In this document: in pieces, positions 48,222-57,442 of the stretch | Numbering within the stretch: position 1 is the first letter of the stretch | Layout of the letters: every line of letters begins with the position of its first letter | Origin: Endozoicomonas sp. ISHI1 | Lineage (GTDB): Bacteria > Pseudomonadota > Gammaproteobacteria > Pseudomonadales > Endozoicomonadaceae | Length of the DNA: 64,000 bases | NCBI RefSeq assembly: GCF_024606225.1 | Contig: NZ_JAGRPU010000012.1 | Coordinates: 1 to 64,000, forward strand | Direction: 5' to 3' | Notes under the pieces: generated by a model | What the model was told of the DNA's origin: nothing | Database searches by the model: none | The model's input: the letters and a program-made list of their open reading frames with translations, nothing else | Position numbers and translations under genes: made by a program

Positions 48222-50384
48222 TCAGAGAACTGCGTGTTCTATTGCTCTTCTGAAAGGCGGAAGAGAATCCAGAATCATGCGACCATACCTGGCGGTGATC
48301 ACTCTTCGGTCCAGCAATGTGATCTGGCCGGTGTCCTGCTCTGTTCTCAACAGACGACCACAGGCCTGTACCAGCTTGATGGCTGCGTCCGGAACCGTTA
48401 TTTCCATGAATGGATTTCGGCCCTGAGCCTCAAGCCATTCTGACAGTGCCGATTCCACGGGATCATCGGGCACCGCAAAAGGAATCTTGGCAATGATGAC
48501 ATGCTCACAATACTCACCCGGCAGATCGATCCCTTCTGCGAGACTGGCCAAGCCAAAGAGAATACTGTCTTTGCCATCATCAATATGCTTGCGATGCAGT
48601 TTCAGAAGTTCCGCTCTAGAATAATCATCCTGCAAAAGGATCTTCTTGCGCCACTCATCATCGAGACCAAAATGCACATCTTTCATCTGCTTGCGGGATG
48701 AGAAAAGTACCAATGTACCTTTTTGAGTGGACATCAGATCAGGCAGCTTCTCAACGATTTCTTCCGTATGCTCCTCACTCTGACGAGGATCAGACAACAT
48801 ACCCGGCACCACCAGCTGAGCAGCAAAACTGTGCTGGAAAGGACTGGGAACAACCACACAACGAGACTCGGATGGAATCCCGGAACGCATGCGAAAACGG
48901 TTAAAGTTACCCAGGGCAGTGAGCGTGGCAGAAGTAACAATCGATGCATAACCCGGATTCCAGAGCGTCTGCCAGAGTGTTGCCGAAGAAAGAATAGGAC
49001 TGCTGAAAACCTCCAGTTCCTCGCCAAAGGGCCCTTCACTCCACTTCAGCCAGCGCGCACTGGGCGGTTCGCCTTCGGGATCTTTCATGGTGTAGGTCAA
49101 CCAGAGTTGAAACTGGCTCTCCAGTCGCATCTGCATCGCGCCAATTTCCGGAAACAGTTGCTCAGCCTGCCAACGGTCAATGCCAGGAACATCTCCGTCC
49201 ATAGCATCATTCAGTTCCCTGGCAACCTTTTCAACCATCCCACTGCATCGACTGAAGCCGACTTTGAGCATTTCAGCTTGCTGACGAACGGCTTCGGGCA
49301 CTTTTCCTTCAGGAAAACGATAAACAGCAACCGTCGTATCACCCTGGATTCGTGGTTCAAAAGTTGCGACCCCTTGTAACAGAGTCCGGGTATGACCCAG
49401 ATTATTCACCAGCTCATCAAACTCTGGCATGAGTTTTTCGAGCCTTTCACCCAACTCTCCGGGCAGGGCATTCTGGGACAGGGTCTTCTGCAAATTCTTG
49501 CTGGCTTTCTCCAGCCAGCTGGCAGTCCCTTTTATCCGGGAATGACAGGCGAAATGATCAATCGCCTTGTCAGGCAGATGGTGGCCCTCATCAAAGACGT
49601 AAACGGTATCTTTAGGATCAGGCAGAATAGCACCACCGCCCAGAGCCAGATCAGCCAGCACCAGGTCATGATTGGTCACCACCACATCGGCCTGCTCCAG
49701 ATCTGCCCGGGCTTTGTAGAAAGGACACTGATTAAAATAGCCACACCGTCGACCACTGCATTGAGCATGATCCGTGGTGATCATTCGCCATTGCGGGTCT
49801 TCCAACGCATCGGGCCAGCTGTCACGGTCACCTTCCCACCTGGAAGCGGCAAAGTCTTCCAACATTGTCTGGTAGAGCTTCAGGGAAGACTCGTCCTGCT
49901 CCGGGGTAAAACCTTCCCCGGCAAACATATCAATCAATGAAGCCGTTGACTGCTCTTCTTGCAACAGCCGATCGAGCTTGCTCAGACAGGCGTATCGTCC
50001 ACGCCCCTTGGCCAGGGTAAAAGAGAACTTGAGTCCGGTTTTCAGGATAATGTCGGGCAGATCCTTGCTGATAATCTGCTCCTGCAGCGTCACTGTCGCT
50101 GTTGAAATCACCAGCCTTTTATCGGCAGCCTGCGCCATCACCACCGAAGGCAGAACGTAACCTACCGTTTTACCGGTACCCGTTCCTGCTTCGACCACAA
50201 TTACAGAAGGATCAGATGTTCTGCGTCCTTCGCTATCAGTCTTGACCTCACCCAGGGAACGGGCGACTTCTGCAATCATCTGTTTCTGACCGGGCCGGGC
50301 CTTCAGCTTTTTGCTGGCCAGAAATGTGCTGTAAGCGTTCTGGATCTTTTTTTTCTGAGAATCTTCAAGCACTGTGCTGATCAC
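48222..50384 (-). CDS. dinG: ATP-dependent DNA helicase DinG
   Basis: DinG is an iron-sulfur, XPD-like 5'-to-3' helicase that resolves R-loops and replication-transcription conflicts. Walker A is EAGTGTGKTVGYVLPS; the DEAH-like box is FDEGHHLPDKA. Four-cysteine cluster candidates are ACLSK and CSGRRCGYFNQCPF. The C-terminal helicase motif QACGRLLRTEQDTG is present. It starts at a GTG that overlaps the upstream DUF1145 gene by 20 bases. Length 720 is normal. Confidence 0.94.
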   Translation of the reverse strand: MISTVLEDSQKKKIQNAYSTFLASKKLKARPGQKQMIAEVARSLGEVKTDSEGRRTSDPSVIVVEAGTGTGKTVGYVLPSVVMAQAADKRLVISTATVTLQEQIISKDLPDIILKTGLKFSFTLAKGRGRYACLSKLDRLLQEEQSTASLIDMFAGEGFTPEQDESSLKLYQTMLEDFAASRWEGDRDSWPDALEDPQWRMITTDHAQCSGRRCGYFNQCPFYKARADLEQADVVVTNHDLVLADLALGGGAILPDPKDTVYVFDEGHHLPDKAIDHFACHSRIKGTASWLEKASKNLQKTLSQNALPGELGERLEKLMPEFDELVNNLGHTRTLLQGVATFEPRIQGDTTVAVYRFPEGKVPEAVRQQAEMLKVGFSRCSGMVEKVARELNDAMDGDVPGIDRWQAEQLFPEIGAMQMRLESQFQLWLTYTMKDPEGEPPSARWLKWSEGPFGEELEVFSSPILSSATLWQTLWNPGYASIVTSATLTALGNFNRFRMRSGIPSESRCVVVPSPFQHSFAAQLVVPGMLSDPRQSEEHTEEIVEKLPDLMSTQKGTLVLFSSRKQMKDVHFGLDDEWRKKILLQDDYSRAELLKLHRKHIDDGKDSILFGLASLAEGIDLPGEYCEHVIIAKIPFAVPDDPVESALSEWLEAQGRNPFMEITVPDAAIKLVQACGRLLRTEQDTGQITLLDRRVITARYGRMILDSLPPFRRAIEHAVL

Positions 50385-50649
50385 CCACAGCCTGGATCGG
50401 TATTTGTTTCATCAGGCTCATCAGATGAAAGCCACCAAAAATCAGAATCATGTAGCGATCTTTCATGGACAGCGGCGCCCCCATGGCAGCAAAACGGCGA
50501 CTGAAGAAGAAATGCTCAGCAGTGTGCATCAGCAGCAGTAGCGGCGCAGCCCACTTAACAACGGCCCCCATGGGTTCTGCCATGGGCACGAAGAGATTCC
50601 ACAGTGCCGACAGCCAGAATAAAACCACCACTGCTTTGCCAAGGCGCAT
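50365..50649 (-). CDS. DUF1145 family small membrane protein
   Basis: The protein has three short hydrophobic segments (KAVVVLFWLSALWNLFVP; VVKWAAPLLLLMHTAEHF; YMILIFGGFHLMSL). This pattern fits DUF1145/YhhL proteins of unknown function. The frame opens at 50682, but the ATG at 50649 (MRLGKAVVV) has an AGGA site eight bases upstream. It lies in an operon with dinG. Confidence 0.7.
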   Translation of the reverse strand: MRLGKAVVVLFWLSALWNLFVPMAEPMGAVVKWAAPLLLLMHTAEHFFFSRRFAAMGAPLSMKDRYMILIFGGFHLMSLMKQIPIQAVGDQHSA

Positions 50650-50719
50650 GTATATGATCCTGTAAGTTGGGTAAAATGACATTCTAACGAAAACCGATCA
50701 CTCCTGCTCGAAGAATTAC

Positions 50720-51223
50720 ATGACTGAAAACAACTCTGGGCTTAATTCTGTCTCTAGTGTAAACCATTGCCCCTGTGGCTCAGGCCAAATCTATAAAACA
50801 TGCTGCGGTCGCTATCATTCAGGAGAAACGGCTCCGACAGCAGAAGCCCTGATGCGCTCGCGCTTTTCAGCTTACTACCTTAAAAACACAGACTATTTGT
50901 TAGCCACCACCTGGCAGCGCCAGATCGACGGATTGGACAGGGCCGGTATTCATAAAAAGGCAGACGCTACCCATTGGACCCGACTGGATGTTGTCAGCAC
51001 TGAAGCCGGTGGCCGTTGCGACACTCGGGGAAAAGTGGAATTCAGAGCCTGGTTTCTGAACCCCACCACCGGCAGGGAAGAAGCGCATCATGAGCAATCA
51101 GACTTCGTCAGGGAAGAGGGTCGCTGGTATTTTATTTATCCGGATATTCCAGCCATTCTGCCCGGAAGAAACGATCCTTGTATCTGCGGCAGTGGCAAAA
51201 AATACAAAAAGTGTTGCGGTTGA
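50720..51223 (+). CDS. ychJ: YchJ family protein with SEC-C motifs
   Basis: The 167-residue protein carries two SEC-C zinc-binding motifs: CPCGSGQIYKTCCGRYH near the N-terminus and CICGSGKKYKKCCG at the C-terminus, around an NTF2-like centre (MRSRFSAYYLKNTDYLLATTW). This is the UPF0225/YchJ architecture. The function is not established. It lies just before the serpin array and on the same strand, but a core-gene neighbour is the simplest reading. Confidence 0.9.
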   Translation: MTENNSGLNSVSSVNHCPCGSGQIYKTCCGRYHSGETAPTAEALMRSRFSAYYLKNTDYLLATTWQRQIDGLDRAGIHKKADATHWTRLDVVSTEAGGRCDTRGKVEFRAWFLNPTTGREEAHHEQSDFVREEGRWYFIYPDIPAILPGRNDPCICGSGKKYKKCCG

Positions 51224-51296
51224 TTCTCTGCCCACTTTATTCATCGACAGATTACTGACCATCAAATTTAACGGGTATCCAGGTAGCTGATCATTT

Positions 51297-51343
51297 GGTT
51301 TAGTTTTTGAGTGGGAAATAACCTGGAAACTATTCTATATTGA
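51297..51343 (+). promoter_or_regulatory. Serpin-array promoter cassette, first copy
   Basis: A TTTAGTTTTTGAG box is followed about 18 bases later by GAAACTATTCTATATTGA, which looks like a -10 region. Related sequences precede every serpin copy: about 53117, 54637, 55447, 57321, 59627, 61426 and 63126. The box lies about 100-120 bp before each start codon, with an AAGGT-type ribosome-binding site and AAC immediately before the start in nearly all copies. Confidence 0.6.
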
Positions 51344-51447
51344 GTTCCGAATTCATAGTCCGTTGACCGCCCCAGAAGGACAACTGTCCAGTAAACAAGG
51401 AGTTTATTCCGTGACAAACGCTAAAATCGAGAGAGTAAGGTACAAAC

Positions 51448-53061
51448 TTGTTTTTACTAAGCAAATCTTCCGGTTCAGTCTGCCAGTACAACGTCGTTCT
51501 GGTGCTGCTCTGTTTACTGTTGCTACCCTCTCAACTTTTGGCTGTGACTTGCGACAACTGCGGCTTCGATTACGATGATGAAACCTTTTCATCGTGCCCG
51601 AGGTGGACGTGTAATACACAAAACCATCAAATTGCCCTGGCCCAGCCTGTGACTTGTGACAACTGCGGCTTCAATTACGATCAAGAAGATTTTAACTCCT
51701 GCCCAAGGTGGAATTGTTATCAACCCAGCCGTCCAGCTGCTCCTGCCAGGACTGTGACCTATAACGAATCCGGCTTCAATTACGATCAAAAAGACTTCAC
51801 ATCCTGCCCGAAACAAACACGCAACCTACAAAATAATGATGAAGATGAGCCCCCTCAACGTGACACAACGCCTTCCCAATCAGCAGTATCAGTCAATCCT
51901 GATTCAAATTCTGGTACACAGAAGGACGAATCGCCGGGAAATCTGGAATTTTCCACAAATGTATTTAGATATGTAGCCTCCAATATTGATGAAAATTTTG
52001 TCATGTCCCCTGATAGCCTCTTTCAGACACTGGCACTGTTACTGTTATATGCGGGTGCTGACGGTGCGACCGAACAATGTCGTCAAAATTATCTGAAAGG
52101 GGATCATTCTGAGCCGTACGGTGCAGCGGTATCAGGTGCAACAGCCTGCGGACACGACACACACTGTGTTGCAAATAGCTTGCTCGCAGCCAGTCAACCT
52201 GAGCCTCTGTCAATTTACAAAGAGAGACTTAAACAAATACACGACAAGGCTCGTGATAACTTCAACTTGATGAAGCTCACGCCTATGCATAGTCTGGCCC
52301 AAGAACTCAACGGACTATTTTGCCAATTAACCCAGGGTATGGTGCAACGTTTTTGCAATCCCATCGCCTGCCCCTTATCAACATCCATAGAACTCATAAC
52401 TTCTATTTACTTCAGAGGGCTGTTGAGAATGTCTCGTGGGACCGAAAGTGCAGCTTTATTTACCTTACCCAATGGTCAAGCAGCCGTTTTGGACAGAATT
52501 ATGGATGGAAAAATGAATCCTTCCCGGTACGCTCATCACGATGATTGGGAAGCATTTACCTTTCCCGACCAGGGAGATCATGAAATAATTCTGGTTTTGT
52601 CTCCGGCAGAGAGTATGCTTTATACGGTAAGTCCGAAAATAATTACGGCATTATTTTCATCATTGGACTGTGACGAATCCTCTTCATCCAGCTCAACGAT
52701 AACTCCCGGACCTCCTCACTCTAAAGTGGATACAAATACTCAAATGAGTGAAGCTTTAAGTCGATCAGGCTCAGGTTTAATTTCTGCAGTCAAAAGCGAT
52801 CTGAATTCAGGAGCCATGCCAGCTATTCCTTTACCTGTTCGCACGAATGTGTTCAGACAACACAGTGCCACTGAAATTCATGAACAAGGAACCGGGGACG
52901 CAGCTTCAGCCCACGTTGGCTGTAAGAGATCACATGAGGGTGTGACGATACAATCGATCCGATTTGATCAATCCTTTATTTATATATTGCGTAATAAAAT
53001 AACAAAAAGAATCCTCTTCATTGGGCAGATACTTGCTCCACGGGACTCAGACGCAAGGTAA
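51448..53061 (+). CDS. Serpin-like protein 1, with three zinc-ribbon-like modules
   Basis: This is the first of a tandem family. A signal peptide (VLVLLCLLLLPSQLLAV) is followed by three repeats of a short cysteine module: CDNCGFDYDDETFSSCPRWT, a second like it, and a third that has lost its first cysteines (YNESGFNYDQ). The serpin fold follows from about residue 170 (FVMSPDSLFQTLALLLLYAG; SIYFRGLLRMSRG). The hinge (EIHEQGTGDAASAH, residue 476 on) departs from the inhibitory consensus, so it may no longer inhibit. The C-terminus ends with the family strand ILFIGQILAP. The start is TTG at 51448, chosen by alignment with the other copies and a TAAGGT site. Confidence 0.8.
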   Translation: MFLLSKSSGSVCQYNVVLVLLCLLLLPSQLLAVTCDNCGFDYDDETFSSCPRWTCNTQNHQIALAQPVTCDNCGFNYDQEDFNSCPRWNCYQPSRPAAPARTVTYNESGFNYDQKDFTSCPKQTRNLQNNDEDEPPQRDTTPSQSAVSVNPDSNSGTQKDESPGNLEFSTNVFRYVASNIDENFVMSPDSLFQTLALLLLYAGADGATEQCRQNYLKGDHSEPYGAAVSGATACGHDTHCVANSLLAASQPEPLSIYKERLKQIHDKARDNFNLMKLTPMHSLAQELNGLFCQLTQGMVQRFCNPIACPLSTSIELITSIYFRGLLRMSRGTESAALFTLPNGQAAVLDRIMDGKMNPSRYAHHDDWEAFTFPDQGDHEIILVLSPAESMLYTVSPKIITALFSSLDCDESSSSSSTITPGPPHSKVDTNTQMSEALSRSGSGLISAVKSDLNSGAMPAIPLPVRTNVFRQHSATEIHEQGTGDAASAHVGCKRSHEGVTIQSIRFDQSFIYILRNKITKRILFIGQILAPRDSDAR

Positions 53062-53238
53062 GTGCCAAGCTAGCAACACCTACCCCGCATTGCTTAATTT
53101 TGGATAAAAAAACTAAGAAACTACTCTACATTGAATTGCGGGTTTCATATTCCATTGATCGCCCGAGCAGGACAACAGCCCAGTAAACAAGAAGGTTATT
53201 CCGCGAAAACTCTAAAGTTAAGAGAATAAGGTACAAAC

Positions 53239-54582
53239 GTGATGTTACTGAGTAAGTCTTTCGATTCAATCTGCCACTACAGGGTCGTTCTGGTGTTGCT
53301 CTATTTACTATTGCAACCCTCACAACTTCCGGCTGTAACTTGTGACAAATGCGGCTTTAATTACGATCAGGAAGACGACACATTCTGCCCGTCGTTGGCG
53401 TGTTATCAAGAAGATCACCCCCATCAACATGACACCGTGCCATCCCAATCGGCAACACTAGTCAATCCAGTCTCAACTCCTGATGTACAAGCTGATGAAT
53501 CGCTGAAAAATCAGGAGTTTGCCATCGATCAATTTGTCCATACAGCACTCAATATTCCTCATGAAGATTTTGTCATTTCCCCTGATAGTCTTTTTCAGAC
53601 AGTGGCACTGCTACTGTTACAGGCAGGTGCTGACGGTGCGAACAAGCAATTGGATCAACTTCAAAGGGAAGATGAGTATTCTGATCCAACCGATGGAGCA
53701 GCATCTAGCATGCCCTCAGCCAGTGAAGCTCGGTCTCTGGCGATTTATAAAGAGAGACTTAAACACATAGCCGACAATGCTCCTGGTAATGTCGACTTCA
53801 CCAATCTTGGACCTTTAGAAAGCTTGGCTCAAGTGCTCAACACAAATTTTGGCCGTTCAATGCATGGTATCATTCAACATCACTGTATGCACGACAATTG
53901 CCGTTTATCTGCGATCATAGAATTCTATAGTTGTTTTTACATTATAGCTATGTGGAAAAGGGCTTTCGGTACCCAAGATGCAGCGTTATTTACCTTACCC
54001 GATGGCCAACTAGCCGCTTTAGACAGAATTACGGGAGGAAAAATTAATCCTTCCCAATACGCCAATCACGATGATTGGGAAGCATTTACCTTTCCCTACC
54101 TGGAGAACGATGAAATAATTTTAATTTTACCCCAGACAAGGTTATTGCCTAATGAGTTAAGGTCAGAAGTAATAAGCACATTATTTTCGTCATTAGACGC
54201 CAAAGAATCTTTTCCTTCCAGCTCAACGATGACGCCCGAACTTCCACACTCTAACGTTGATAAAAACACTGACTTGAGCGAAGCTCTAAGTCAATCAGGT
54301 TCACTGGCCATTGCTGTTGTTACCAACGATCTGAGTTCAGGAGCTGTGCCAGTTCTACCTGCTCCTATAAATGTGTTCAGTGAACAAGTAGCCCGGGGGG
54401 CCTCTTTATCAGGCGCTGGTTCCAAGAGAGCACATGATGGAGAAACAATACAATCAATCCGATTTGATCGACCCTTTGTTTATATATTTCGTAATAAAAT
54501 AACAAAAAGAATCATCTTCATTGGGCAGTCAATTGATCATCTGGACTCAGAAGCAAGCAGTCCAGAACCGGAAGCCGACTAA
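53239..54582 (+). CDS. Serpin-like protein 2, hinge region deleted
   Basis: Signal peptide, one zinc-ribbon-like module (CDKCGFNYDQEDDTFCPSLA) and a serpin domain (FVISPDSLFQTVALLLLQAG; GTQDAALFTLPDGQ). Compared with copy 1, about ten residues covering the reactive-loop hinge are missing: the sequence runs NVFSEQVARGASLSGAGSKR straight into the strand TIQSIRFDRPFVYIF. Loop insertion, and hence classical inhibition, seems impossible. It retains an open frame of 447 residues, starting with adjacent GTG-ATG. It is closest to copies 1 and 3. Confidence 0.78.
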   Translation: MMLLSKSFDSICHYRVVLVLLYLLLQPSQLPAVTCDKCGFNYDQEDDTFCPSLACYQEDHPHQHDTVPSQSATLVNPVSTPDVQADESLKNQEFAIDQFVHTALNIPHEDFVISPDSLFQTVALLLLQAGADGANKQLDQLQREDEYSDPTDGAASSMPSASEARSLAIYKERLKHIADNAPGNVDFTNLGPLESLAQVLNTNFGRSMHGIIQHHCMHDNCRLSAIIEFYSCFYIIAMWKRAFGTQDAALFTLPDGQLAALDRITGGKINPSQYANHDDWEAFTFPYLENDEIILILPQTRLLPNELRSEVISTLFSSLDAKESFPSSSTMTPELPHSNVDKNTDLSEALSQSGSLAIAVVTNDLSSGAVPVLPAPINVFSEQVARGASLSGAGSKRAHDGETIQSIRFDRPFVYIFRNKITKRIIFIGQSIDHLDSEASSPEPEAD

Positions 54583-54760
54583 TTGCCATGGGGTAGCCTC
54601 TTGCCCCCCTCACCGCAATCGATGGAAAATAACAAAGAAACTATTCTATATTGAATTCCGATTTCCACATTCAGTGGAGCGTCCCGATAGAAAAGCTGAT
54701 TCAGGAAACAAGGCGCTTATTCCGACAAAAACTCTAAAGTCAAAACGATAAGGTGCAAAC

Positions 54761-55222
54761 GTGGTTTTACTGAGTGAGCCTTCCGATTCAATCTGCCAGT
54801 ACAGAATCGTTCTGGTGTTGCTCTATTTACTGTTGCAACCCTCAGAACTTCTGGCTGTAACTTGTGACAAATGCGGCTTTAGTTACGATTCAGAAGACTT
54901 CACATTCTGCCCGATACCGTCGTGTAATATGAGAGATAAGGATCTCCCCTCTCAACATGACACATCGCTTTCCCAATCGGCAATACCAGTAAATGACGAC
55001 TCAAGTCATGATGTACAAGCTGACGAACACCTTAACGGGCGCAGCTTTAACACACGCTGGTTCTAAGAGAACACATGAAGGAAATACAATACAACCAATC
55101 CGATTTGGTGGACCCTTTATTTATATATTGCGTAATAAGATAACAAAAAGAATCATCTTCATTGGACAGATACTTGATCGTCGGGGCTTAAGAGCAAGCA
55201 CTTCAGAATCGAATACCCATTA
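54761..55222 (+). pseudogene. Serpin-like copy 3, internal deletion and frameshift
   Basis: The gene begins like copies 1 and 2: GTG start, signal peptide and module CDKCGFSYDSEDFTFCPIPS. At about 55035 almost the whole serpin core is gone, and the C-terminal part (AALTHAGSKRTHEG, then FIYILRNKITKRIIFIGQIL) follows in the next reading frame. The N-terminal frame stops at 55066. It is a deletion remnant, possibly from recombination between array members. The N-terminal product (signal peptide plus one cysteine module, 101 residues) could still be made. Confidence 0.85.
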
Positions 55223-55570
55223 ATTGGCACAGGGTAGCCTCATGACTCTCCTCACTATAAGCGATGATGAGTAGCAAGATACCCGCTTTTGCAGGCACTT
55301 CCGCCTCTTGTTTGAGCCACATTTACCGTTCTGCTCACTTTATGAAGACTGTTTACTGACCGTCAATTCTAATGGGGCTTCAATTTTTACAACGCCTGAA
55401 CCCTCAAGCCTGTAGGCTGGTCTATTTATTGGATGGGAAGTAACCAGAAAATTATCCTATATTGATTTTCGGATTTCATATTCGGTGACCGTCCAGGGAG
55501 GGTAACTGTTTAGTGAACAGGGAAGCAACCCCGATACAAACCCTAAAAATTAAGACCACAAGGTATAAAC
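55223..55570. other. Intergenic region in serpin array
   Basis: The 348-bp gap between copies 3 and 4 has no gene. Its right half contains the conserved box GAAAATTATCCTATATTGA (55447-55465) and leader of copy 4. The left half resembles the spacer after other copies only weakly. Confidence 0.5.
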
Positions 55571-57142
55571 GTGCTTTTACTGAATAAATCTTCAGACTCA
55601 GTCTGGCAGTACAGGTTCTTTCTGGTTATTGCCTCTCTGTTCTATTTCCTGTTTCTACCCTCGCCAATTCTGGCTGTAACCTGTGAAAAGTGCAACTTCG
55701 ATTATGATCATGAAACCTACACTTTCTGCCCGCGCTGCTTCCTTCTGAATGATCACCTTCAACATGACACAACTCCTTCCCAATCGGCAACGTCAGTCAA
55801 CCCTTATTTATATGCTGGTCCGGAAGGGGATGAAAGCTGGCGAGGGATTCAAAGCTGTGACTGCGGGTCTATTTACAGACTTGAAGATTTTTCATCTTGC
55901 CCGATATGTCCAATTGGAAATGAGTATCTTCAACTTAACAACACATCTACCCAATGGGCAACACCGGTCAACCCTGATTCAAATCCTGGTGTACAATCTG
56001 ATGAATCCCAGAGATCTCTCCAGCTTGCCATAAATCTTTTTAGCAATGTAGCAGAAGGAATGACTACAAATTTGGTTATCTCCCCTGATGGCCTTTTTCA
56101 ATCACTGGCACTGATACTCATGGGAGCTACCGGCGAAACTCAGCAATTGCTTCAAAACTGTCTGGGTAAAAGTTTTTCTGAGCAATACGGTGCCGCAGCA
56201 TCAAGCGCAACATTTTGTGGACAGGACCAATACTGTGTTGCAAATTGCATACTCGTATCCCACGAATCTCAGCTTCAGGAGACTTATCGTGATAGGCTCA
56301 GGCAGATAAACGTCGAGATTCGTGATAATGTCAACTTTTCCAACCATGCATCTTTGGAACAACTCGCACGGGAGCTCAACAAACTATTTTGCGAGTTAAC
56401 CCGTGGTATGATTCCATTTTTCTGCAACGCCCGCGACTGGGGCTCATCTCATCTCGTAGCACTCATAAATTCTGTTTACTTCATGGGACTTTGGGATAAG
56501 CCTTTCAGAACCCGAAGTAAAGGTGAATTTACTTTACCCAATAATCAAAGAGTGATTTTAGATAAATTTTTGAGTGGAGAAATCAGATCTTCCCAATACG
56601 CTAGTCAAAATGATTGGCAAGCAGTAACCGTTTTCTACCATGGAGCGCATGAAATGATATTGGTGTTACCCCCGGAAGGAATAATGCCTCAAGAGGTAAC
56701 GCCAGAAATAATAACAGCATTATTTTCATCATTAGACTCCGAAGAAGCCGATCCATCCAGTTCAACCATCTCTCTCGAACTTCCACCGTTTAAAGTCGAT
56801 TCGGAAACGGATTTGAACAAAGCTTTAAGTCAGGCAGGTTTAAGTTTCCTTTTTGAAAAGGCCAGTTTGGGAAATATGCTGACTCTCCCTGCACCTCTCA
56901 ACAGTATGATTTTTAGTCAACATTGTGCCATGGAAGTTAATGAAGCAGGAACCCGGGCCGCAGCTGTCACACGCAGTCGTGTGCTTAGAGGGTTTGGGAG
57001 AGAGCCGGGAGAATCCATCACATTTAATCGACCATTTCTTTATATATTGCGTAATATAATCACAAAAAAAATCATCTTCATTGGGCAGATACTTGATCCC
57101 GGTAACTTAGGCGCAGGCACTTCAGTATGGCAAACCCATTAA
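55571..57142 (+). CDS. Serpin 4, two zinc-ribbon-like modules, inhibitory-type hinge
   Basis: GTG start, signal peptide ending SPILAV, cysteine module 1 (CEKCNFDYDHETYTFCPRC, spaced C-x2-C-x11-C-x2-C) and module 2 (CDCGSIYRLEDFSSCPICP). The serpin domain begins about residue 150: LVISPDGLFQSLALILMGAT, ALINSVYFMGLWDKPF, EMILVLPPEGIMP. The hinge EVNEAGTRAAAVT (residue 455 on) matches the small-residue pattern of inhibitory serpins. The reactive loop continues RSRVLRGFGREPGES and ends at FNRPFLYIL. Serpins trap serine or cysteine proteases; the export signal places it in the periplasm or outside. Target unknown. Confidence 0.88.
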   Translation: MLLLNKSSDSVWQYRFFLVIASLFYFLFLPSPILAVTCEKCNFDYDHETYTFCPRCFLLNDHLQHDTTPSQSATSVNPYLYAGPEGDESWRGIQSCDCGSIYRLEDFSSCPICPIGNEYLQLNNTSTQWATPVNPDSNPGVQSDESQRSLQLAINLFSNVAEGMTTNLVISPDGLFQSLALILMGATGETQQLLQNCLGKSFSEQYGAAASSATFCGQDQYCVANCILVSHESQLQETYRDRLRQINVEIRDNVNFSNHASLEQLARELNKLFCELTRGMIPFFCNARDWGSSHLVALINSVYFMGLWDKPFRTRSKGEFTLPNNQRVILDKFLSGEIRSSQYASQNDWQAVTVFYHGAHEMILVLPPEGIMPQEVTPEIITALFSSLDSEEADPSSSTISLELPPFKVDSETDLNKALSQAGLSFLFEKASLGNMLTLPAPLNSMIFSQHCAMEVNEAGTRAAAVTRSRVLRGFGREPGESITFNRPFLYILRNIITKKIIFIGQILDPGNLGAGTSVWQTH

Positions 57143-57169
57143 TAAGGATTGGGGGGTAGCCTCCTAACT

Positions 57170-57204
57170 CCCTCACCCTCTTGCTGCAAGCGGAAGGGTG
57201 AGGG
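57170..57204 (+). terminator. Intrinsic terminator after serpin 4
   Basis: A perfect 10-bp stem CCCTCACCCT / AGGGTGAGGG encloses a 15-base loop and lies 27 bp past the stop codon. Each of the later array spacers has a related CTCACCCT tract at the same place, but with a weaker or broken second arm. Confidence 0.65.
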
Positions 57205-57442
57205 ACTTTAAGAGATTTAAAGTTGCGTATGTAACTATCGAAAAGCAATTGATCTTCAATATATAAAGCGCCAGTACCCTCTGACCTTCAAGCTGGTTTA
57301 GTTTTTTGAGCACTCACGAAGAAACTATCCTATATTTGATTTCGAATTACACATTAGGTTGACTTTTTCGCAGGGTAGCGAACCATTAAATAGGGAGATT
57401 ATTACGAGCCAAACCCTAAAATTAAGACAACAAGGTTCAAAC

